Assembly: GCA_013036095.1 (NCBI GenBank)
Contig: JAAXCW010000001.1
Span: forward strand, 1-64,000
DNA: 64,000 bases
Direction: 5' to 3'
Origin: Vulcanimicrobiota bacterium
Lineage (GTDB): Bacteria > Vulcanimicrobiota > Vulcanimicrobiia > Vulcanimicrobiales > Vulcanimicrobiaceae
Part shown: piece by piece, positions 1-7,984 of the stretch
Numbering within the stretch: the first letter of the stretch is position 1
Layout: every line of letters starts with the position of its first letter
Notes under the pieces: generated by a model
Databases searched by the model: none
What the model was told of the DNA's origin: nothing
What the model saw: only the letters and a program-made list of their open reading frames with translations
Made by a program: the position numbers and the translations under genes

Positions 1-1
1 G

Positions 2-946
2 CCAACGCCGCCCCCGCCCACGCCCGTTCCCGCCACACCCGCGCCATCCGCGCCGTCGCCCAAACCGACGCCTTCAGCATCGCGTACTCCCGGACCGCAA
101 GCCGCGCCGCCGCCCGCTCCGACACCAACACCTTTGCCGTCCGTTATCGCCGGAAAGAAACAAGCTCGGATACTCGCTTCCATCGATTATATGAACGCGC
201 CGGCCATTTCAAATGAAAGCGCTCCCGCTCACACCATTGCTAACCAATCGTTCGGCATCCAAGGTTCGTATCTGTTCGGCGCGGCGCAGACCTTCTTAGT
301 GCAGATCGATTTCAAGCGCTACCGCTTTCCGCATGACGCCTTCCAGAAAACGCAGTTCTGCGACCCGGGGCCCGGTTGTACAACAGTCAATGCGCTTGGC
401 CAATATCAAACCGGCGTTTGTCCGGGTCCCGACCCCGGCTGCGTCACGGCGGTCGGCGCGAACCTGATCGGTAAGCAGACCGGCAGCGCACAAGAATATG
501 TGACCGCGTTCAACGGGATCGATACCGACGTCGATCTGCGCGCGGCGCTGAAAATTCTTCCGCACACCTACGCCGGCGTAGGAGCCTACTTCAAACATTA
601 CAGTTACCTCGGTTTCCCAAACATTCGTGGAGTCGGAATCGGCATATCGAAACTTCCCAATCTCGATAAGCAGCTCTCCCTGTTTGCGAGCGTCTGGTAC
701 TACCCGGCGGTGACCGGCAATTACACCTACCCGGTTTCGCCCTATCTTGGGCCGTTTTCCGGACAGACCGTGCCTTTTGGGTATAGTGTTCTCAAATATC
801 GCGCAGGCGCAACGTTCTGGTTGACCCAGACGAACTTATTCTTAGAGGCAGGCTGGGCAGGCGAATTCTTCAGGGCGACGATCAACACGCCGGTCAGCGG
901 ATGGACAGAAGGCTCGTTCTTCGGAATCGGCACGCGGTTCCCATGA
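2..946 (+). CDS. Proline-rich protein with beta-barrel-like C-terminal domain (5' truncated)
   Basis: The frame is open from the left edge, so the true start lies outside the window; 314 residues are visible. The first ~45 residues are a Pro/Ala/Thr linker (PTPPPPTPVPATPAP...). After it come ~265 residues rich in alternating aromatic and small residues (e.g. GSYLFGAAQTFLVQIDFKRY, LFASVWYYPAV) ending in an aromatic-containing strand, GIGTRFP. This looks like a secreted or outer-membrane beta-strand domain. Two CxPGPGC/CPGPDPGC-like stretches could form disulphides. The stop overlaps the next gene's ATG by 4 bp (ATGA), so the two are probably co-transcribed. No family recognised; the barrel is inferred from strand pattern only. 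Confidence 0.7.
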   Translation, partial: PTPPPPTPVPATPAPSAPSPKPTPSASRTPGPQAAPPPAPTPTPLPSVIAGKKQARILASIDYMNAPAISNESAPAHTIANQSFGIQGSYLFGAAQTFLVQIDFKRYRFPHDAFQKTQFCDPGPGCTTVNALGQYQTGVCPGPDPGCVTAVGANLIGKQTGSAQEYVTAFNGIDTDVDLRAALKILPHTYAGVGAYFKHYSYLGFPNIRGVGIGISKLPNLDKQLSLFASVWYYPAVTGNYTYPVSPYLGPFSGQTVPFGYSVLKYRAGATFWLTQTNLFLEAGWAGEFFRATINTPVSGWTEGSFFGIGTRFP

Positions 947-1560
947 AATATTTAAGTACCGCGGCGTTGGCGGCGCTCGTTTTGCTTGCGGGTTGCGGCT
1001 CGAACGGAGTAGCTCACGCACCGATCGGCGCCGGCCTCATCGCGTGCAACACTACGAATATCATCAACACCGGTTTTAATTTCGATTGGGTGTGTTGGGA
1101 CCGCACACCGATCAAGCCGGGAACGCTGCCCGGGTTTCCGACCTTTACGCTCAAAACATCCGACTCGTGTCTGCCGTCGCAAGCGGGGAATCCGTTTGCG
1201 GCTATCGAGACGCCGGCCGGCGCCGATGGCTATCTTTCGCAGCAGTTCATCGACCACGGCGTGCCGCAATCGGTCTCGTTCCGCGTGTGGGGAGGACAAG
1301 ATCCCGTCACGGTGACCGTGGGCATCGTTTTCCCGACGGGCACCTCTCGGGGCACTGAAACCATCCTCGACACGTTTACGCCGGCCCCGCTGCATGCGAG
1401 CTCAACCGCATGTACCGGCGCCGTGCCGATAACAAAGTCTTACTCATTTTCGCGAGCAGATTTTTCAGTTGGTTCGCTTATCGAGATTCGCCTGCACGTC
1501 ACGTCAAACGGCGTAAACAACGCAACCGCGAACTTCGATGATATTACATCTTCGCCTTAA
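943..1560 (+). CDS. Secreted lipoprotein of unknown function
   Basis: 205 residues. I choose the ATG at 943, which overlaps the upstream stop as ATGA, rather than an in-frame ATG at 901 that would put 14 charged residues before the signal peptide. From 943 the protein begins MKYLSTAALAALVLLAGCGS, a classical lipoprotein signal with lipobox LAGC, so it should be lipidated on Cys17 and membrane anchored. The mature part is beta-rich with several Cys (CNTTN, CW, CLPS, CTGAV) and ends in NATANFDDITSSP, like a carbohydrate-binding or beta-sandwich domain. No family recognised. It probably works with the preceding gene. Confidence 0.75.
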   Translation: MKYLSTAALAALVLLAGCGSNGVAHAPIGAGLIACNTTNIINTGFNFDWVCWDRTPIKPGTLPGFPTFTLKTSDSCLPSQAGNPFAAIETPAGADGYLSQQFIDHGVPQSVSFRVWGGQDPVTVTVGIVFPTGTSRGTETILDTFTPAPLHASSTACTGAVPITKSYSFSRADFSVGSLIEIRLHVTSNGVNNATANFDDITSSP

Positions 1561-1583
1561 TTTGCCTTAGCGCTGGCGCTGTT

Positions 1584-1711
1584 TGTCATGGTGAGCGGCC
1601 CAATATTGTCATGGTGAGCGGCCCAATATTGTCATGGTGAGCGGGCGCCATTAGGCGCCCCCGGTCGAACCACGGCCGAGCAGTGCGCGGAGCGCACGTG
1701 ACGAGGCCCGC
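1584..1711 (+). repeat. Palindromic repeat locus 1 (GTCATGG type)
   Basis: Three GTCATGGTGAGCGG heads in direct tandem are followed by the stem-loop GGGCGCC-ATTA-GGCGCCC, then CGGTCGAACCACGGCCGAGC and a GAGGCCCGC end. This is the GTCATGG...GAACCAC variant of the dispersed repeat, and it fills the gap between two convergent genes. Confidence 0.85.
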
Positions 1712-1722
1712 AGGCTACAAAG

Positions 1723-2100
1723 CTAGGAGCTCTGCGAAGATTTAAACGCCTTCCAGCCGCCGTACTCGGAGATATCTTTGTAGCCGCGCTCTTCGATCAG
1801 CGAGCGCGGATAGATCATTGCGCTGACGCTCGAACCGTCGTCGAGCACGATCGGGGCCTCGTAGAGATCGGGCGGCTCGCTCTCAAGCAACTGTTCGTGC
1901 TGCTCGGGCGTGAATTCGTATAACTCGCCCGCAATAGAAATGCCGCCGCTTTCGACTTCGTAAATCCCTGGGTGTTGATCGCGTACCGAATGCAAGCGGT
2001 ATCGCGGCGCCGTGCGCGCTTCTCCCAAGAACTTCGCGTCACCCAGGTTCTTGTGGTCGGGCTGACCGCGCAGCGCGGACCCGCAGATAAAAAACCTCAC
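1723..2100 (-). CDS. Gamma-glutamylcyclotransferase-like (allophanate hydrolase C-terminal-like) protein
   Basis: 125 residues beginning MRFFICGSALRGQPDH, the F-x-CGS-ALRGQ..H..L signature of small proteins related to the allophanate-hydrolase C-terminal domain/GGCT fold. The ending VSAMIYPRSLIEERGYKDISEYGGWKAF also fits that family. Its ATG overlaps the stop of the upstream amidohydrolase (ATGA), making it the last gene of the ureide-degradation operon. By context it should act on a small ureido or carbamoyl intermediate, but the reaction cannot be read from sequence. It stands alone, without an amidase domain. Confidence 0.75.
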   Translation of the reverse strand: MRFFICGSALRGQPDHKNLGDAKFLGEARTAPRYRLHSVRDQHPGIYEVESGGISIAGELYEFTPEQHEQLLESEPPDLYEAPIVLDDGSSVSAMIYPRSLIEERGYKDISEYGGWKAFKSSQSS

Positions 2101-3305
2101 TTGTCGACCTCCTCAATCGCGCGAGCCAGCGCCACGACTCCTAGTTCCAAATCCGCATCCGCGGTTTTCTCTTCTCCGACGTGGCTATGCCCGCCGATGC
2201 TCGGAACGAAGAGCATGGCCGCCGGAGCAATTTTTGCAATGCACATCGCGTCGTGACCCGCCCCGCTCGGTACGTCCAACGCCTTGTGTCCCATCGTTTC
2301 ACAGACGCGGTGCAGCGCGGCGCGCAGTTTACCGTCCATCTGCGTCGGCTTGTGCACGTCGAGCTTTTCGAGCATGACGCGTACGCCGCGTTCTTTCGTG
2401 ACTTTTTCCGCGGTCGCATGAAAGGCGGACTCGATTGCTTCCATCTTGGCAACGTCCGGGGAACGGTTGTCGATCGAGAAACTGACGCGCGCCGGAATGA
2501 CGTTCGTGCCGCCCGGTTCAACGACGAGGCGGCCGACCGTGACGACAGCGCCGCCGGCGTTTCGTGCGGCCGCCTCCATCGCGAGCACGATCTCGGCAGC
2601 AGCCGAAAGCGCGTCGGAACGCCGGTCCATCGGCACGGTTCCGGCGTGGCCGCTCGTTCCTTCGACGACGGCGCGGTAGCGGATCTGGCCCGTAATCGCG
2701 CTGACGACGCCGAGCTGAACGCCCGCCGCTTCGAGTACGGGGCCCTGCTCGACGTGCAATTCCAAATAGGCGGCGGCGCGCTGCTCGCCGCGCTGCGGCA
2801 AATCCAGCAATCCGCCGTCCGGCGACGCAAGCGCCTCGGCAAGAGTGACGCCCGATTCGTCGCGCAGCGCATACGCATCGTCGAGTGAAGTCAGCCGCGC
2901 AAAAACCGCGCTGCCCAAACATCCGATCGAAAAGCGGCTGCCCTCTTCTCCGACCCACGCGACGGCTTCGACCGGGTGGCGCGTCTCAACGCCCTCGCTG
3001 TCGAGCTGTTCGAGCGCGCAGAGCGCAGCGACAACCCCGTATGCACCGTCGTATGCGCCGCCCGTCGGAACCGTATCGAGATGCGAACCGACCAGAATCG
3101 GCGCCGCTGCCGGATCAATTCCGTTGCGGCGTGCAAAAAGATTGCCGATCGGATCCTGCGTCAGTTGGTAACCGCTTCCGGTCGCCCACTTCACGAAGAG
3201 TTCGCGAGCTCTGCGCTCTTGCGGCGTCGCCAGTCCGCGGTTGATGCCGTGTTCGTACTTCCCGAACTCGGCCAACTCCGCCAGCCGCTGAACGACGCTA
3301 CTCAT
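2097..3305 (-). CDS. M20-family Zn-dependent amidohydrolase (allantoate amidohydrolase / N-carbamoyl-amino-acid hydrolase)
   Basis: 402 residues, the usual length for AllC/HyuC-type enzymes. Visible signatures are VGSHLDTVPTGGAYDGAYGV (metal-binding His and Asp), GEEGSRF (catalytic and metal Glu), ELHVEQGPVLE, the dimerisation-domain stretch GTSGHAGTVPMDRRSDAL, and GAGHDAMCIAKIAPAAMLFVPS with SHVGEE near the end. The family hydrolyses N-carbamoyl or ureido bonds using two metals. Directly downstream of an allantoinase gene, its most likely substrate is allantoate, giving ureidoglycine/ureidoglycolate, CO2 and ammonia. N-carbamoyl-L-amino acids remain possible. It overlaps the following gene by 4 bp. 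Confidence 0.88.
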   Translation of the reverse strand: MSSVVQRLAELAEFGKYEHGINRGLATPQERRARELFVKWATGSGYQLTQDPIGNLFARRNGIDPAAAPILVGSHLDTVPTGGAYDGAYGVVAALCALEQLDSEGVETRHPVEAVAWVGEEGSRFSIGCLGSAVFARLTSLDDAYALRDESGVTLAEALASPDGGLLDLPQRGEQRAAAYLELHVEQGPVLEAAGVQLGVVSAITGQIRYRAVVEGTSGHAGTVPMDRRSDALSAAAEIVLAMEAAARNAGGAVVTVGRLVVEPGGTNVIPARVSFSIDNRSPDVAKMEAIESAFHATAEKVTKERGVRVMLEKLDVHKPTQMDGKLRAALHRVCETMGHKALDVPSGAGHDAMCIAKIAPAAMLFVPSIGGHSHVGEEKTADADLELGVVALARAIEEVDK

Positions 3306-3312
3306 AAAGGTT

Positions 3313-3400
3313 GGCGCGCTAACGCGCGCCCCGTTGGTTTGTCATCCTGAGCTTGTCGAAGGACCCCGAGTAGCGCGCGTGAGCGCGCATATCGAGGGGC
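3313..3400 (+). repeat. Palindromic repeat locus 2
   Basis: GTCATCCTGAGCTTGTCGAAGGAC core flanked on the left by a hairpin (GGCGCGC-TAAC-GCGCGCC) and on the right by GAGTAGCGCGCGTGAGCGCGC. It separates the allantoate amidohydrolase and allantoinase genes. Confidence 0.85.
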
Positions 3401-3403
3401 GCA

Positions 3404-4315
3404 TTACTCCGGCGCATGGTTCGCAATCCAGTGCCGGGCGATGTCGACGCGCTTGCAAATCCACACGCGTTTGTGATCGAGCACGTAGTCGAGAAAGCGG
3501 GCGAGTGCAGCGGCACGGCCTGGACGCCCGGCGAGACGCGTGTGCAAACCGACGCTCATCATCTTAGGTTGGGTCTTCCCTTCCCGGTACAACACATCGA
3601 ACGTATCCTTCATGTATTCGAAATAACCCGAAGGCGCCGTAAAACCGGGTGGAACTGAAAACTTCATGTCGTTGACGTCGAGCGTGTAAGGAATGACGAG
3701 ATGATTTTTCCCCGAGACCTTCACCCAATACGGCAAGTCGTCGTCGTAGGAGTTTGAATCGTAGAGAAATCCGCCTTCCTCCACCACGAGCCGGCGAGTG
3801 TTTTCACTTGGCGCATACCGGCAGTACCAGCCGTAAGGACGTTGGCCGATGGTCCGCTCGATCGATTCGACGGCGCGTTTCATCTCGGCGCGCTCTTGCT
3901 CTTCGCTCATATCTTGGAAGCCGACCCAGCGCCAGCCATGCGAACAGACTTCGTACCCGGCGTCGCGAATTGCGCGCGCGGCTTCCGGATTGCGCTCGAG
4001 CGCGAGCGCCGCTCCGAAGACCGTGATCGGGATGTCGCGTTCTTTGAAGATGCGCATGAGCCGCCAAAACCCCGCGCGGCTGCCGTATTCGTAGACCGAC
4101 TCGACGATCAGGTCGCGCTTGTTCGGCCCAAGCGTCGCTCCGGGAACTTCGGTGAGGTACGTCTCCGAATGCTCGTCGCCGTCGGGGATGGAATACTCCG
4201 AGCCCTCTTCATAATTCATGACGATCTGCACCGCGACTCGCGCGTCTCCGGGCCAGCACGGGTCGGGCGGATTTTCGCCGTAGCCAATGAGGTCGCGCGG
4301 ATAATTCGGATTCAC
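3404..4315 (-). CDS. puuE: Allantoinase, polysaccharide-deacetylase type (PuuE-like)
   Basis: 303 residues. The start is the GTG at 4315, which overlaps the upstream stop as GTGA and yields the conserved N-terminus NPNYPRDLIGYGENPPDP. Typical PuuE motifs follow: WPGDARVAVQIVMNYEEGSE, ETYLTEVPGA, YEYGSRAGFWRLMRIFKERD, EVCSHGWRWVGFQDM, GWYCRYAPSENTRRL and YDSNSYDDDLPYWV. This metal-independent allantoinase of the carbohydrate-esterase-4 fold converts allantoin to allantoate. Its product is the expected substrate of the downstream amidohydrolase. Confidence 0.92.
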   Translation of the reverse strand: MNPNYPRDLIGYGENPPDPCWPGDARVAVQIVMNYEEGSEYSIPDGDEHSETYLTEVPGATLGPNKRDLIVESVYEYGSRAGFWRLMRIFKERDIPITVFGAALALERNPEAARAIRDAGYEVCSHGWRWVGFQDMSEEQERAEMKRAVESIERTIGQRPYGWYCRYAPSENTRRLVVEEGGFLYDSNSYDDDLPYWVKVSGKNHLVIPYTLDVNDMKFSVPPGFTAPSGYFEYMKDTFDVLYREGKTQPKMMSVGLHTRLAGRPGRAAALARFLDYVLDHKRVWICKRVDIARHWIANHAPE

Positions 4316-5439
4316 GTCACGACCTCTTCCAAACGATCGGCATCCCGCGCAAAGACGATCTCCATCGCTATGCGTTCGCCGACCGAAACGTCGCGTCCCC
4401 AGCGGTAACTCGAATACGGCGTGTACCGCGTACCGGGCGAGCCCGGAATGCGCAGCGACACATCGTAGCAGACGAACTCTTTGGGCGGCCCCGCGACGAT
4501 CGCGCACTGCAGCGCAAACGGCCCGATAACCCCGGGCGGATTGAGCTCGCGCGCCGCCTGCAGAAACGCGGCGCCCATTTCGAAGGCTTTCTCAAGCATC
4601 GATTCCGTCAGCGTTGCGGCGATATGGCCGGCCTCTTCCAAGCGCATCGGCACGTCTTGCAGCGTGCCCAGCGCCGACGGCGGCACGTTGCGAAAACCTT
4701 CGAGGTTGGTTTGCCGGCGAGTATCCGTCCCGCAGAGTTCTAGTTCGTGCAACACGGGCGAATAAAAAAAGTTCAGGTTAACCGTCGGCCCGAGCGCATA
4801 CTCCTCGATGACCGCGTCCTGCAGTCCCTCCTCGCGCACCACATCATCGCGAATGAGCCGCTGCGAAATCTCTCGGTACTCGTGCGCCGACGAACAAAGA
4901 AAGAACGCGCGCTCGAAAGCGACCTTCGCGTGCTGCGCCTTCACCATAACAAGGCGGTCGATCTCGGCCGGACCCTTGAACTGCAGCGGATGTCGAATGC
5001 CCGCCCGCCGCAAGAGCGCATACTGATTGTTTGCTTCGCCACGTTCTTCGGCGCGCAGCAGTTTGCGGTTGCCGAACATCGGAACGCGCATACCGGCCTC
5101 GATTTGGTCGTAGGAATATTTTTCGCGCAGGTAGACTTCGAACGAGCGGTTCGCTACGAAGACGGCGTTGCGCTCGCGCAACTCGTCTTGCACCTTGGAT
5201 TCGAGTATATCGACGAACGCCTCGAGCTCCAGCGTCGCATCGACGCACCCGCGAGCAGGGTCGTCTTTCTGCGCATAATATCGGGCATACGTTTTTTCGC
5301 GGCCCTTGGCGGTGACGACCAAATTACGCAGTCCCTGCGCCCGCGCGCCCGCGGCCACTTCCAACGCGGAATGACTGCCGATTGAGCACAACGTCAGCGC
5401 CGAGCGGTCGTAGCCATCGAGGAGTGCCGCGGAATTCAC
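4312..5439 (-). CDS. PurP-like ATP-grasp ligase in the ureide operon
   Basis: 375 residues from a GTG at 5439; the more upstream in-frame sequence is Arg-rich, non-protein-like DNA. It aligns by eye with archaeal PurP (formate-dependent AICAR formylation): ALTLCSIGSHSALEVAAGAR, MRVPMFGNRKLLRAEER, VIEEYALGPTVNLNFFYSPV, LELCGTDTRRQTNLEG, GPFALQCAI. A second, closer PurP lies at 32098-33114. This copy sits between 8-oxoguanine deaminase and allantoinase genes, so a role in purine catabolism, or recapture of a purine intermediate, is likely. The substrate is unknown. The DUF1246/DUF1297 two-domain layout appears complete. Confidence 0.8.
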   Translation of the reverse strand: MNSAALLDGYDRSALTLCSIGSHSALEVAAGARAQGLRNLVVTAKGREKTYARYYAQKDDPARGCVDATLELEAFVDILESKVQDELRERNAVFVANRSFEVYLREKYSYDQIEAGMRVPMFGNRKLLRAEERGEANNQYALLRRAGIRHPLQFKGPAEIDRLVMVKAQHAKVAFERAFFLCSSAHEYREISQRLIRDDVVREEGLQDAVIEEYALGPTVNLNFFYSPVLHELELCGTDTRRQTNLEGFRNVPPSALGTLQDVPMRLEEAGHIAATLTESMLEKAFEMGAAFLQAARELNPPGVIGPFALQCAIVAGPPKEFVCYDVSLRIPGSPGTRYTPYSSYRWGRDVSVGERIAMEIVFARDADRLEEVVT

Positions 5440-5486
5440 GAGCGGCGAGGTTAGACGCGCCTGTAGGCCGTACCCGCCTTGTAGCC

Positions 5487-6842
5487 ATGACCACGCTTCT
5501 TTTGAAGAACGCGCACACGGTTGCGACTTTTGACCGCGAGCGGCACGAGCTGCACGGCGCGAGCCTCTTCTTGCGCGATAACGTCCTCGAAGCGATCGAC
5601 GCCGCCGGCGCACCCGAAAGGCCGGCCGATGCAACGATCGACTGTTCGCGCATGGTGCTGCTCCCCGGCCTCGTGAACACGCACCATCATTTCTATCAAA
5701 CGCTTACGCGCAGCGTTCCGGGAACGCAAGACGTCAAACTCTTCGATTGGCTGCAAACCCTCTATCCGATGTGGGGGCGTTTTACTCCCGACGCGATTCG
5801 CGTATCGACACAGATCGCGATCGCCGAGCTCTTGCTCTCGGGCTGCACCACATCCATGGACCACACCTACGTATGGCCCAACGGCGCGCGGGTCGATGAT
5901 CAAATCGAAGCTGCGCGCGAAATGGGCTTTCGCTTTCATGCATCGCGCGGTTCGATGTCGCTCGGCCGCTCCAAGGGCGGCTTGCCACCCGACGACGTCG
6001 TCGAAGACGAGGCGACGATCTTAAAAGATACACAGCGCGTTATCGAAAACTATCATGATCCAAAACCGTTCGCGCTGACGCGCGTCGTCGTCGCTCCCTG
6101 TTCCCCTTTTTCAGTAACGCCCGATCTGATGCGCGAGAGCATCGCGCTTGCACGCAGCGCCGGCGTGCATTCCCACACACACCTTGCCGAAACGCTGGAT
6201 GAGGAACGCTACTGCCTCGAGCATTTCGGCTGCCGCCCGGTGGAATTAGCCGAGCGGCTCGGCTGGGTCGGGAACGACGTCTGGCACGCGCATATGGTGC
6301 ACGCATCCGCTGAAGAGTGCGCGCGCCTGGGCGCCACGCGCACCGGCATTGCTTACTGCGCAAGCTCGAACATGCGGCTCGGTTCCGGCATTGCGCCAAT
6401 CTTGGCGTTGCGAGCGGCGAACGCGCGCGTCGGGCTCGGCGTCGACGGCTCCGCTTCGAACGACTCGTCCAATTTGATCGATGAAGTACGCCATGCCATG
6501 CTCTTGCAGCGCGTATCCGCCGGCATACCCGATGCGCTGACCGCTCGCGACTCGCTGGAGCTTGCGACGCGCGGCGGCGCAGAAGTTCTGGGGCGCGACG
6601 ACATCGGATCGCTCGAGCCGGGGAAAGCCGCGGACATCGCCGGCTGGTCGATCGATTCGCTCGAGCTTTCTGGCGGCGCGGTGCACGACGCCGTCGCGTC
6701 GCTGGTCTTCTGCCATCCGCAGCGCGCCGACCTCGTCATCGTCAACGGCGAGGAGCGCGTCCGCAACGGCGAACTGCTGAACTTCGATCTGCAAGCGACA
6801 GTTAACCGGGCGAACGAGATCGCCAAAGCACTTGCGGGCTAA
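5487..6842 (+). CDS. 8-oxoguanine deaminase (amidohydrolase superfamily)
   Basis: 451 residues from the ATG at 5487 (MTTLLLKNAHTVATFD). Metal-site motif NTHHHFYQ has its His run at residues 66-68. Others are CTTSMDHTYVWPNG, HSHTHLAETLDEERYC, WHAHMVH, CASSNMRLGSGIAP and GLGVDGSASNDSSN, with the catalytic Asp. This pattern is characteristic of the 8-oxoguanine deaminase/AtzB-like clade, which turns 8-oxoguanine into urate and ammonia. Urate feeds the allantoin route encoded divergently on the other strand, so the 50-bp gap at 5440-5486 should hold promoters for both directions. No urate oxidase is in the window. Confidence 0.87.
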   Translation: MTTLLLKNAHTVATFDRERHELHGASLFLRDNVLEAIDAAGAPERPADATIDCSRMVLLPGLVNTHHHFYQTLTRSVPGTQDVKLFDWLQTLYPMWGRFTPDAIRVSTQIAIAELLLSGCTTSMDHTYVWPNGARVDDQIEAAREMGFRFHASRGSMSLGRSKGGLPPDDVVEDEATILKDTQRVIENYHDPKPFALTRVVVAPCSPFSVTPDLMRESIALARSAGVHSHTHLAETLDEERYCLEHFGCRPVELAERLGWVGNDVWHAHMVHASAEECARLGATRTGIAYCASSNMRLGSGIAPILALRAANARVGLGVDGSASNDSSNLIDEVRHAMLLQRVSAGIPDALTARDSLELATRGGAEVLGRDDIGSLEPGKAADIAGWSIDSLELSGGAVHDAVASLVFCHPQRADLVIVNGEERVRNGELLNFDLQATVNRANEIAKALAG

Positions 6843-6852
6843 GGAACACTAC

Positions 6853-6933
6853 GTCATGGTGATAATCGTGTCATGGTGAGCAGCGCATCTTTGATGCGCG
6901 TATCGAACCACGGCCGAGCTTGGCGAGGCCCGC
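6853..6933 (+). repeat. Palindromic repeat locus 3 (GTCATGG type)
   Basis: Two GTCATGGTGA heads, the stem-loop GCGCATC-TTT-GATGCGC, then TCGAACCACGGCCGAGCTTGGCGAGGCCCGC. It lies between the convergent deaminase and hicB genes. Confidence 0.85.
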
Positions 6934-6934
6934 G

Positions 6935-7153
6935 CTATGGTATTGAAATGCTCTCTGCGAAGGAGTGCGGTTCGGGGATTGGTTCGTTAAGCTCTCGCAA
7001 CGCATCGATATAAGTTTCAATCGCATCGCGGACATTGCGTGCCGCATCCGCGCGGGATTCGCCCCAGCTGAAGCAGCCAGGCAAATCGGGAACCAGGGCA
7101 CCCCAGCCCCCATCGCTCGCCTGCTCCAATAGAGCCACATAAGTTTTGCTCAT
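6935..7153 (-). CDS. hicB: HicB-family antitoxin
   Basis: 72 residues: the HicB partial RNase-H fold with the family pattern [29 protein letters not shown] followed by an amphipathic helix [18 protein letters not shown]. It is the short HicB form without a recognisable C-terminal DNA-binding domain. Its ATG overlaps the stop of hicA (ATGA), the normal hicA-hicB order. It should bind and neutralise HicA. Confidence 0.88.
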   Translation of the reverse strand: MSKTYVALLEQASDGGWGALVPDLPGCFSWGESRADAARNVRDAIETYIDALRELNEPIPEPHSFAESISIP

Positions 7154-7341
7154 TTCAACCCTGCTTGCTTCAAAATCGTCTTTAAGATCCCCAGCGGCAC
7201 TTCCCTAGCCGAACCGTGGAATGGAACCGCTACGATCCGCGTGCCATCCGGGTGACGATATATTCGATGACTCCCCTTGCCTTCCCTAACGAAGGTCCAG
7301 CCAAATTCTTCTAGGAGCGCCACCAGGTCGCGCGTTTTCAC
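7150..7341 (-). CDS. hicA: HicA-family mRNA interferase toxin
   Basis: 63 residues from the GTG at 7341 ([15 protein letters not shown]); the open frame upstream is Arg-rich and not protein-like. It has the double-stranded-RNA-binding-like HicA fold with the catalytic His in [13 protein letters not shown] (His25) and a C-terminal [12 protein letters not shown] helix, at the family's usual length. It is expected to cleave mRNA independently of ribosomes and to be held in check by the co-encoded HicB. Confidence 0.88.
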   Translation of the reverse strand: MKTRDLVALLEEFGWTFVREGKGSHRIYRHPDGTRIVAVPFHGSAREVPLGILKTILKQAGLK

Positions 7342-7397
7342 GAAGCAAATTATTCGTACCAAGTGTTGTCCCAGTATTGCTAGAAAGTGGCGGAATC

Positions 7398-7919
7398 GTG
7401 CAGCTTGATTTCCGCCGCCCCTCGCCCGCGCTCGCGCCCGCGTTCGAGAAATTTTTGAACGCGTTTCTTCCTGGCGATCACGACATGTGGCCCGCGGATA
7501 GCATCTTCGGCCTCGCACGTACCGATATGCCCAAATATCTTGAGTTCTTGGACGGCGCCTCCAAAGGCCGCGGCCTGCCTGAGCGCTGGGTTACATCCGA
7601 TACGTATTGGGTATTTGCGGGAGACGAAATGGCTGGAGAGATTCACGTGCGCCACTACGTGCGCGGGATGCTATGGCGCACGGGAGGGCACATCGGATAC
7701 TCCGTGCAACCGAAATTTCGACGCCGAGGCGTGGCAACCGCGATGCTGCGCTACGCCTGCCAGCGATTACGGGAACTTGGCGAAGCCGACGCATTACTGA
7801 CCTGCTGGGACGATAACGCCGCTTCGGCGGGCGTCATCGAAAAATGCGGCGGCGTGCGAATTGCCGATGCCGTCCATCCCGGCCGCAATATGCGGCGCTA
7901 CCTCATCCCGCTAATCTGA
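7398..7919 (+). CDS. GNAT-family N-acetyltransferase
   Basis: 173 residues from a GTG at 7398; a TTG at 7377 is an alternative start giving seven more residues. The acetyl-CoA-binding signature is [26 protein letters not shown] (R-R-G-V-A-T loop), followed by [19 protein letters not shown], the usual Asn-containing motif B. It resembles the single-domain acetyltransferases annotated as acting on small molecules; the acceptor is unknown. It is divergent from hicAB with a short shared promoter gap. Confidence 0.8.
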   Translation: MQLDFRRPSPALAPAFEKFLNAFLPGDHDMWPADSIFGLARTDMPKYLEFLDGASKGRGLPERWVTSDTYWVFAGDEMAGEIHVRHYVRGMLWRTGGHIGYSVQPKFRRRGVATAMLRYACQRLRELGEADALLTCWDDNAASAGVIEKCGGVRIADAVHPGRNMRRYLIPLI

Positions 7920-7984
7920 CCCGGCGCGGCTGTCACAACTACCCGCCGCCAAAGCGTTTCATCAATCTAAAGGTTGGGCCGGAA

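Noticed and set aside
7342-7518. HicA extended upstream to 7518
   Set aside because: The added 59 residues are Arg-rich, overlap the GNAT gene antisense, and exceed the normal HicA length.
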